Source: Synergistaceae bacterium (GTDB taxonomy: Bacteria > Synergistota > Synergistia > Synergistales > Aminobacteriaceae). From it: a DNA stretch of 5,455 nt. Of the stretch, positions 1 through 4,506 are shown piece by piece. The position numbers and the translations under genes are program-made. Below the pieces are notes generated by a model. The model made no database searches. It saw nothing but the letters and a program-made list of their open reading frames with translations, and was not told where the DNA came from. The stretch covers positions 1 through 5,455 of the forward strand of contig JAFSLR010000121.1 in assembly GCA_017448375.1 (NCBI GenBank). Reading direction: 5' to 3'. How positions within the stretch are numbered: the first letter of the stretch is position 1; each line of letters starts with the position of its first letter.

Positions 1-588
1 CAGCAATTCAACAACCTTGAACATGCTCTCAACTTCATTCGTTGTGAGGGGTGCTGAAGGTTCGTCCATGATTAAGACTTGTGCGTTCTGCTGGATTGCT
101 TTTGCGATTTCTACCATTTGCTGATAGCCGACGGATAAATTTTTGACGAGTGTACGCGGATTAATCTTAATGTTCAGCTGCTCAAAGGCTTTTGCGGCTT
201 CTTCCTCCATTGCTTTGCGGTCGATGACGATTCCGTTTTTCTTGAGAATGGGACGGCCTAAGAACATATTTTCGGCTGCTGACAATTCGCCGACGTTGTT
301 AAACTCCTGATAGATGATAGCGATTCCGTTTTCGGCGGCTAACTGAGGAGTCATGCGTGAAAATTCTTTGACTTCTCCGTCTTTGTCCTTCTTGACTCTG
401 ATTTTGCCTGACGTGGGAATAACCGCGCCCGAACAGCATTTGATGAGGGTTGATTTCCCTGCTCCGTTCTCGCCGATGAGTCCGAGAATTTCGCCGCGCC
501 TGAGCTGTAATGTAACGTCCTTAAGCGCAACGACTCCGGGATATTCCTTGCGTATGTGTTCAAGTTCAAGCACATAATCTTCTGCCAC
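1..588 (-). CDS. Sugar ABC transporter ATP-binding protein, MglA/RbsA type (N-terminal 196 residues, cut by the window edge)
   Basis: This is the first nucleotide-binding domain of a carbohydrate ABC importer, the cytoplasmic subunit that hydrolyses ATP to drive sugar uptake. Visible motifs are Walker A GENGAGKST (residues 39-47), a Q-loop IIYQEF (91-96), the signature LSVGYQQ (151-157) and Walker B VLIMDEPSAPLT (171-182). The insert between Walker A and the Q-loop and the LSVGYQQMVEIAKA wording are typical of the CUT2 family (ribose, galactose, xylose importers), whose ATPases are about 500 residues with two fused ATPase domains. The second half would lie beyond the left edge. The start is GTG at 588, chosen because AGGAGG (598-603) lies 9 nt upstream and there is no in-frame ATG nearby. 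It follows the binding-protein gene, separated by a terminator-like hairpin. The exact sugar cannot be read from the ATPase. Confidence 0.95.
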   Translation of the reverse strand, partial: MAEDYVLELEHIRKEYPGVVALKDVTLQLRRGEILGLIGENGAGKSTLIKCCSGAVIPTSGKIRVKKDKDGEVKEFSRMTPQLAAENGIAIIYQEFNNVGELSAAENMFLGRPILKKNGIVIDRKAMEEEAAKAFEQLNIKINPRTLVKNLSVGYQQMVEIAKAIQQNAQVLIMDEPSAPLTTNEVESMFKVVELL

Positions 589-613
589 TGTATTACACCT
601 CCTGCATTTACAG

Positions 614-644
614 AAAAAAGGCTCCCCCGGACTACAGGGAAGCC
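614..644 (-). terminator. Intra-operon Rho-independent terminator or attenuator
   Basis: Read on the minus strand, GGCTTCCC (644-637) can pair with GGGGAGCC (627-620): eight base pairs including one G-U, with a nine-base loop, directly followed by six T (619-614). It begins 16 nt after the binding-protein stop codon and ends just before the ribosome-binding site of the ATPase gene. The placement suggests partial termination that keeps the binding protein in excess over the transporter, as known for other ABC importers. How strongly it terminates cannot be judged from sequence. Confidence 0.8.
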
Positions 645-660
645 CGCGTAAGTTCATACT

Positions 661-1686
661 TTATTTCATTCCTGATATGATTTTCTGGACGTTCTCGGCT
701 GTGATGGGTGCAACGTTCCTGAATACATTTTTCGCGCCGACTTTGCCGTCAAGAATTAATGCGAACATTGAAGCGCATGATCTTGCTGTGTCCTCGTCTG
801 AACCCTCAAATCCGATTATGCCTTTTGCGGGATATGTCGGATCTGCAAGCTGTCCGAGCTGCTGCTTTGTTACGTCAGTTGTGAATACGCCCATGTCATC
901 GGGGATTTTTCCGCCCGTGTGAATCTGGAGTGCCTCATCTGCCCCGATCATTGCGCCCGCACCGATTCCCGTGAAGACTTTGCAGTTCGGGTGAGCCTGA
1001 AGAATCGTTTCTACTGCGTCCTGCGCGAGGTTTGCCTCAATCGCGGCTGTCGTTGCTACGATCTCATATTTTCCTGCTGCTGTCTCCTCGAGTCCCTGCC
1101 TGATTCCGTTTTCGCGCTCAAGAAGGATTACTGTCTGAGGATAGCCGATTACGGTAACTTCCGCTTTTTTCTCTGTGCTGTAATGCTCATTGATGAAAGC
1201 TCCTGCAAGTTTTCCGATTTCGATTCCGAGATATGTGTTGTTGAGAACCCAGTTAGCATCGGTGTTTGTCATCGGGTCGTCCCAGCACATAACCTTAATG
1301 CCAAAGTTGCGGGCTTCAGCACAGGCATCTTCAACGGCGTTTGCGTCTGAAGGGTGAACCATGATTAAATCGCAACCTGCTGAAACAAAGTTCTCAATCT
1401 GCGAGATCTGAGTCGCTGAGCTGTCATTGCACCCGACAATCGTGTATTCAGCTCCGGCGGCCTGGAGGATTTCCCCAAGTGCTGTCATGACTCCTGCCCA
1501 GTAAGCGTTCTGCAACGACTGAATCGTTATGCCGAGCTTTTTGCCTTTGAGGGTCTCAAGATTTGCCTTCGCGTAAAACTCAGGGGAAGCCTGTACGCCC
1601 TCAGTTTTCGCGGTATCGGCGGCCAATGCGCAGACGGGGAGCGCGAGAAGCATTACGAGTGTGAAAATTGCTGCAAACTTTTTCAT
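661..1686 (-). CDS. Periplasmic sugar-binding protein of an ABC importer (type 1 PBP, Peripla_BP_4-like)
   Basis: This 341-residue protein is the extracytoplasmic receptor that captures the sugar for the ABC importer encoded next to it. Residues 1-22 form a Sec signal peptide: MKKF, a hydrophobic core, then A20-L21-A22 before A23-D24, so cleavage by signal peptidase I is likely. C19 sits in LPVC, which is a poor lipobox, so a lipoprotein is less likely. The mature part starts its first Rossmann-like lobe at KKLGITIQ (49-56). NAYW (60-63), CNDSS (85-89) and CWDDP (133-137) resemble ligand-contacting segments of ribose/galactose-binding-like proteins. Length is usual for the family. The frame is open up to 1749, but the ATG at 1686 is chosen because it begins a perfect signal peptide and has AGGAGA (1694-1699) 7 nt upstream; the longer form would overlap the dehydrogenase gene. 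It is the second gene of the operon, 53 nt after the dehydrogenase stop. Substrate unknown; a pentose, hexose or polyol is inferred from context. Confidence 0.93.
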   Translation of the reverse strand: MKKFAAIFTLVMLLALPVCALAADTAKTEGVQASPEFYAKANLETLKGKKLGITIQSLQNAYWAGVMTALGEILQAAGAEYTIVGCNDSSATQISQIENFVSAGCDLIMVHPSDANAVEDACAEARNFGIKVMCWDDPMTNTDANWVLNNTYLGIEIGKLAGAFINEHYSTEKKAEVTVIGYPQTVILLERENGIRQGLEETAAGKYEIVATTAAIEANLAQDAVETILQAHPNCKVFTGIGAGAMIGADEALQIHTGGKIPDDMGVFTTDVTKQQLGQLADPTYPAKGIIGFEGSDEDTARSCASMFALILDGKVGAKNVFRNVAPITAENVQKIISGMK

Positions 1687-1739
1687 GTTTGTGTCTCCTT
1701 TGTGTGTAATTGTTTTACGCCCTTTAAGGACGCTGAACC

Positions 1740-2516
1740 CTAGAAGCAAGTGAATGCGCCGTCAAGACCGAAATCCGCGCCCGTTGTGAATGTGCTAGTG
1801 TCGCCCGCGAGATATACGCAGATTGACTCTAACTCTTCGGGAGTACCGAGTCTTCCTGTCGGTGAAAGTTCTTCCCATTTTGCGATTAACGGTTTGAGGA
1901 ACTCTGACGCTTTGATTAAGTCCGTTGCGATGTAGCCGGGGCTAATGCTGTTGACTCTGACTCCGCGTTTCGCCCATTCGACAGCAAGAGATTTCGTGAG
2001 CTGGATTACTCCTGCTTTGCTGGCGTTGTAGGCGCACTGTGGCTGGGGAACGTTGACGATGTGAGCGGACATTGAAGCGGTGTTGATGATTGAGCCGCCT
2101 CCGTGTTCGAGCATGTATTTTCCGGCGATTGTGTCGGTGAGGAATACGCTGTTGAGATTGACATCAATATTCTTCTTCCACTGTGCATAGGTCATCTCAT
2201 CGGCTGGAGCGTTGATGCAGATTCCGGCGTTAGCGTGGCAGAAATTGAGTCCTCCGAGCTTTTCGACAACTTCATTCACCATAGCTTTAACGTCATCTTC
2301 ATTCGTTACGTCGCACTTTATGGCAATGACTTTTCGCCCGGTAGCGTCAGCGATTTCTTTTGCGGTTTTTGTGGCCTCGTCAATGTCCAAATCAACAATG
2401 GCAATATCTGCTCCGGCCTCAGCGAATGCGGTTGCTGTGCATTTGCCGATACCCCTTGCGCCGCCTGTAACGAATCCTTTTTTGCCGTCAAGCCTCATTT
2501 TTTCAATGATGCCCAA
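1740..2516 (-). CDS. Short-chain dehydrogenase/reductase, probable polyol/ketose dehydrogenase
   Basis: A 258-residue classical SDR enzyme, cytoplasmic, using a nicotinamide cofactor for reversible alcohol/ketone oxidation. Visible are the cofactor motif TGGARGIG (17-24), Asp42 at the end of the second strand (VDLD, favouring NAD over NADP), CDV (68-70), NAG (96-98), catalytic Asn120, Ser148, Tyr163 and Lys167 (YNASK), and the PG motif at 193-194. The stretch from VPQPQ through KSLAVEWA and VNSISPGYI, and the aromatic C-terminus FTCF, recall mannitol/sorbose/xylulose-type SDRs, so polyol-ketose interconversion is inferred, not proven. The start is TTG at 2516: GGGAGGT (2524-2530) is well placed, whereas the ATG at 2498 has no ribosome-binding site and would give 252 residues. 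The frame is open to 2591, but that would extend into the promoter. First gene of the operon with the sugar importer and divergent from the ROK regulator, it probably oxidises the imported polyol, or reduces the sugar. Confidence 0.9.
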   Translation of the reverse strand: MGIIEKMRLDGKKGFVTGGARGIGKCTATAFAEAGADIAIVDLDIDEATKTAKEIADATGRKVIAIKCDVTNEDDVKAMVNEVVEKLGGLNFCHANAGICINAPADEMTYAQWKKNIDVNLNSVFLTDTIAGKYMLEHGGGSIINTASMSAHIVNVPQPQCAYNASKAGVIQLTKSLAVEWAKRGVRVNSISPGYIATDLIKASEFLKPLIAKWEELSPTGRLGTPEELESICVYLAGDTSTFTTGADFGLDGAFTCF

Positions 2517-2523
2517 GATAAAA

Positions 2524-2530
2524 ACCTCCC
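2524..2530 (-). promoter_or_regulatory. Ribosome-binding site that decides the TTG start of the dehydrogenase
   Basis: On the minus strand, GGGAGGT lies 7 nt before TTG at 2516-2514. The alternative ATG at 2498 is preceded only by A-rich sequence, so the TTG start is preferred. Confidence 0.75.
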
Positions 2531-2577
2531 TCGAATTTTTGCGGTGTGAAAATTTTAATGTAAAGTGGGTTGCTAAC

Positions 2578-2606
2578 AATTTAATGGACAAGGTTTATTT
2601 TGTCAA
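2578..2606 (-). promoter_or_regulatory. Probable sigma-70 promoter of the dehydrogenase/sugar-importer operon
   Basis: On the minus strand a perfect -35 TTGACA (2606-2601) is followed after 17 bp by TAAATT (2583-2578), a four-of-six match to the -10 consensus. Transcription would start near 2571, giving a leader of about 55 nt before the TTG start. The strong -35 with a weak -10 and an inverted repeat between them suits a regulated promoter. Found by eye; not tested. Confidence 0.6.
2587..2604. promoter_or_regulatory. Candidate operator: inverted repeat GACAA-N8-TTGTC
   Basis: GACAA (2587-2591) and TTGTC (2600-2604) are perfect inverted arms separated by 8 bp, with additional matching bases T2585/A2606 and T2594/A2597. 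The repeat occupies the spacer and part of the -35 of the operon promoter and lies where the -35 region of the divergent ROK gene should be. A protein bound here could block both. Assignment to the ROK repressor is inferred from position only. Confidence 0.4.
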
Positions 2607-2610
2607 GCAG

Positions 2611-2616
2611 TATAAT
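2611..2616 (+). promoter_or_regulatory. Candidate -10 element of the ROK regulator gene
   Basis: A perfect TATAAT lies 24 bp before the ATG at 2641. A start near 2622-2623 would leave a short leader of roughly 18-19 nt that still contains the ribosome-binding site (AGGGAGG). No good -35 is found at 16-18 bp spacing; TGGACA (2585-2590) matches five of six but is 20 bp away. The promoter is therefore weak or unusual, or needs another factor. Confidence 0.4.
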
Positions 2617-2640
2617 TCACGAACAAGGGAGGATTTTCAC

Positions 2641-3795
2641 ATGAAGAGAATAACTCAGGAAGACATACACAACACTAACAGGCAGATTATTTACAGACAT
2701 ATTTATCATGGCCGTACAGTAAGTCAGAAGGATATACCGCACGCATTGAAGATGAGCCGTCCGACAGTTACAGCGCACCTTTCAGCGATGGAAAATGAAG
2801 GATTAATTTTCAGGAGCACGCCCGGAAATTCGGACTCTCAGAGTCATTCAGCGGGTCGAAGGCCGATAACGTGGTCAGTAAACAGCAGGTACAAAATTGC
2901 GCTTGGTGTTGAGATTCTGAAAGACGTTGTGAAAATTATTGCGATAGATCTTTACGGCCTCCCTTTGAAGTGTGAAGTTCTGCATGAAAAGTACGAGAAC
3001 AGCGAACGGTATTATGAGCATATTACGGTGAAGGTGAGAGAGTTTATAGCCTCTCTTGAAGTTGATGATGCTGACAAAAAGATTCTCGGTATAGGCTTCG
3101 CGCTTCAGGGACTCGTTTCTGAGAACGGCGACACGGTGATTTACGGCGAAATCCTGAAATGCACGGGGCTGAAGATTGACGTTTTCACGAAATGGCTTGA
3201 TTACCCCTGCTGCTTTGTTCACGAACCGGACGGGGCTGCGCTGTCGGAGTTGTGGGTATCACATGAGCTTCAAGACGCTGTATATTTGTCGATGAGCGAA
3301 CATTTAGGCGGTGCGTTCATTTCCGACAGAAGAATCCTTAACGGCCAGCACAGGCACTCGGCAACATTCGAGCATATTACCGCGTGTGAGAATGGCGAGC
3401 TGTGTTACTGCGGCAAGCGGGGCTGTTATGAGACTGTCTGCTCAAAAGTTGCGCTGCTTAAAGGTGAAAAGCCTGAAGAGTTTTTCCGGCGCGTAAGAAG
3501 CGGAGAGTCAAAAGAGTCTGAACGCTGGCAGAATTTTCTGAGTCATTTAGGGAGATTGATTGCGTCATTGCACCTTGTGTACGATACAAATTATATTCTC
3601 GGCGGACATTTGGCACCGTATTTTACGGAGAGCGATATTGATACGCTGTACGAAATTGTGAGGGAGCGAACGCCTTTTGCGGAAGGAAAAGACTATATAC
3701 TCCTAAGCAAAATGCCTTCACACAATATTACGATTGGCGCGGCACTCCCATACATCATAAAATTTCTCGATAACCTGCCGGATGTTAAGCCTTAA
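2641..3795 (+). CDS. ROK-family transcriptional regulator (NagC/Mlc/XylR type)
   Basis: A 384-residue DNA-binding repressor of the ROK (repressor, ORF, kinase) family, whose members sense sugars or sugar phosphates. Residues about 12-57 form a winged helix-turn-helix, with TVSQKDIPHAL then the recognition helix SRPTVTAHLSAMENEGLI (39-56). The ROK domain begins near GVEI (89-92). The zinc motif CYCGKRGCYE (255-264) with H245 is intact. The kinase features are degenerate: the first phosphate loop reads GVEILKD, the second reads SEHLGG (219-224) instead of a GTGIGG-like loop, and the GExGH segment reads ATFEH (241-245). D197 in EPDGAAL keeps the position of the usual catalytic Asp. Length matches ROK repressors (about 380-400). 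The start is ATG 2641 because AGGGAGG (2626-2632) is 8 nt upstream; the open frame continuing left to 2212 runs antisense through the dehydrogenase. Its divergent position suggests it controls the adjacent operon and itself. Ligand unknown. Confidence 0.93.
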   Translation: MKRITQEDIHNTNRQIIYRHIYHGRTVSQKDIPHALKMSRPTVTAHLSAMENEGLIFRSTPGNSDSQSHSAGRRPITWSVNSRYKIALGVEILKDVVKIIAIDLYGLPLKCEVLHEKYENSERYYEHITVKVREFIASLEVDDADKKILGIGFALQGLVSENGDTVIYGEILKCTGLKIDVFTKWLDYPCCFVHEPDGAALSELWVSHELQDAVYLSMSEHLGGAFISDRRILNGQHRHSATFEHITACENGELCYCGKRGCYETVCSKVALLKGEKPEEFFRRVRSGESKESERWQNFLSHLGRLIASLHLVYDTNYILGGHLAPYFTESDIDTLYEIVRERTPFAEGKDYILLSKMPSHNITIGAALPYIIKFLDNLPDVKP

Positions 3796-3818
3796 TGTTT
3801 GAGCGTATTGCTGACTGT
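3796..3818. other. Short convergent intergenic gap without a visible terminator
   Basis: Only 23 bp separate the ends of the ROK gene (plus strand) and the ankyrin gene (minus strand). I find no stem followed by a T tract on either strand here, so the two convergent transcripts may run into each other or end by Rho. Confidence 0.5.
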
Positions 3819-4427
3819 TTACTCTCTTGCGCCGTATCTGCGTAGGAGGTCGGCGGTTTCTATGTTTGTTGCAAGCCTTAAAGCCGTCCAGCCGTAATTG
3901 TCCTTAGCGTTGACATCAGCCCCGTGTTTCAGGAGTAATTCTGCTGTCTCTGTTTTGCCGTTCACTGCTGCCCACATTAAAGCCGTCCTGCCGTAATTGT
4001 TCTCAGCGTTGACATCAGCCCCGTGTTTCAGGAGTAATTCCGCTGTCTCGGTGTGGCCGTTAATTGCTGCCCACATTAAAACCGTCCTGCCGTAATTGTC
4101 CTTAGCGTTGACGTTCGCTCCGTTTATGAGGGCTGCTTCAACTTTCACAGTATTACCAGCTTCGCACAGATATACAAAAAGCTGATTCTTCACGTCTAGC
4201 CTTTGAGCTTCAGACTCCTTCAGTGCCTCCTGCAAACTCTCAATTTCCTTCTTGGTATTCCCAAATCTGAACATATCATTCTCCATCCTTTCGAGTTCCT
4301 TATTCTTTAGCCTGTACATTTTCATGAATGAACGGTAACGACTGTACAGCCATCCCAGAAGCGCAAGCACAAGCCCCGCAATTATTTCCCCTCTTGCTTC
4401 CCTCAGCCATTCGATAACATTCTCCAA
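3819..4427 (-). CDS. Membrane-anchored ankyrin-repeat protein
   Basis: A 202-residue protein of unknown function. Residues about 14-28 (IIAGLVLALLGWLY and neighbours) form one membrane helix. The basic segment right after it (RYRSFMKMYRLKNK, 30-43) suggests, by the positive-inside rule, that the long C-terminal part is cytoplasmic. Residues about 40-80 are charged and probably coiled coil. From about 81 to the end come ankyrin repeats: a degenerate first one ending INGANVNA, two near-perfect ones (111-143 and 144-176, each NYGRTxLMWAAxNGxTETAELLLKHGADVNA), and a last one three residues shorter that ends RRYGARE. Ankyrin repeats bind proteins, so a tethered scaffold is inferred. The start is TTG 4427: AGGAGG (4438-4443) lies 10 nt upstream, an in-frame TAA sits at 4433-4431, and the first ATG (Met35) would remove the membrane helix. 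It lies alone between the convergent ROK gene and the transaldolase terminator. Confidence 0.85.
   Translation of the reverse strand: MENVIEWLREARGEIIAGLVLALLGWLYSRYRSFMKMYRLKNKELERMENDMFRFGNTKKEIESLQEALKESEAQRLDVKNQLFVYLCEAGNTVKVEAALINGANVNAKDNYGRTVLMWAAINGHTETAELLLKHGADVNAENNYGRTALMWAAVNGKTETAELLLKHGADVNAKDNYGWTALRLATNIETADLLRRYGARE
3899..4096 (-). repeat. Two tandem 99-bp units encoding ankyrin repeats
   Basis: The blocks 3899-3997 and 3998-4096 align without gaps and differ at 9 of 99 positions by my count (about 91% identical). The similarity continues for a short distance into both flanks (the block starting at 4097 and the end of a block before 3899). Identity at DNA level, not only protein level, points to recent duplication of a 33-residue unit inside the gene. 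Confidence 0.85.
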
Positions 4428-4437
4428 CAGTTACACG

Positions 4438-4443
4438 CCTCCT
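4438..4443 (-). promoter_or_regulatory. Ribosome-binding site that decides the TTG start of the ankyrin gene
   Basis: On the minus strand AGGAGG lies 10 nt before TTG at 4427-4425, with an in-frame stop codon between them, so translation cannot begin further upstream in this frame. A TATATT (4459-4454) just before it may be a -10, but no matching -35 is seen. Confidence 0.65.
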
Positions 4444-4463
4444 TCTTACAAGAAATATATCAT

Positions 4464-4496
4464 AAAAAAATCCCCCCTGCGTAAACACAGAGGGAA
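4464..4496 (-). terminator. Rho-independent terminator of the transaldolase transcript
   Basis: On the minus strand TTCCCTCTGTG (4496-4486) pairs with CGCAGGGGGGA (4481-4471): eleven base pairs, three of them G-U, closing a four-base TTTA loop, followed at once by seven T (4470-4464). It starts 10 nt after the transaldolase stop codon. The plus strand lacks a T tract, so it should act in one direction only. It separates the transaldolase gene from the ankyrin gene. Confidence 0.9.
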
Positions 4497-4506
4497 AATG
4501 ATATGC

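Noticed and set aside
1..588. Pro in the Walker B region (DEPSAPLT) as a possible defect of the ATPase
   Set aside because: The catalytic Asp-Glu pair is intact, and a Pro at this place occurs, as far as I recall, in related sugar ATPases, so it does not indicate a broken enzyme.
919..1350. 143-residue plus-strand open frame opposite the binding-protein gene
   Set aside because: It is rich in Cys with no recognisable domain and is fully antisense to a well-supported gene; it is a shadow frame.
1630..1686. Binding protein as a lipoprotein using C19
   Set aside because: LPVC has Val before the Cys, where lipoboxes need Gly, Ala or Ser, and ALA-A right after gives a good signal peptidase I site.
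1707..1739. Possible hairpin between dehydrogenase and binding-protein genes (GCGTCC/GGGCGT)
   Set aside because: Only six pairs, two of them G-U, and the following sequence AAAACAATT is not a T tract, so it is not a convincing terminator.
1687..1749. Longer binding-protein start at 1749
   Set aside because: It would put 21 extra residues before a perfect signal peptide and overlap the dehydrogenase; the ATG at 1686 has its own ribosome-binding site.
2103..2549. 148-residue plus-strand open frame opposite the dehydrogenase
   Set aside because: No domain is recognisable, and it lies antisense to clear SDR motifs; a shadow frame.
2212..2640. N-terminal extension of the ROK regulator back to 2212
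   Set aside because: This open stretch runs antisense to the dehydrogenase and through the promoter region; the ATG at 2641 has a well-placed AGGGAGG and begins a typical ROK N-terminus.
4300..4488. 62-residue minus-strand frame overlapping the ankyrin gene start
   Set aside because: It would start inside the transaldolase terminator stem and has no ribosome-binding site; the overlapping frame encodes the ankyrin protein.
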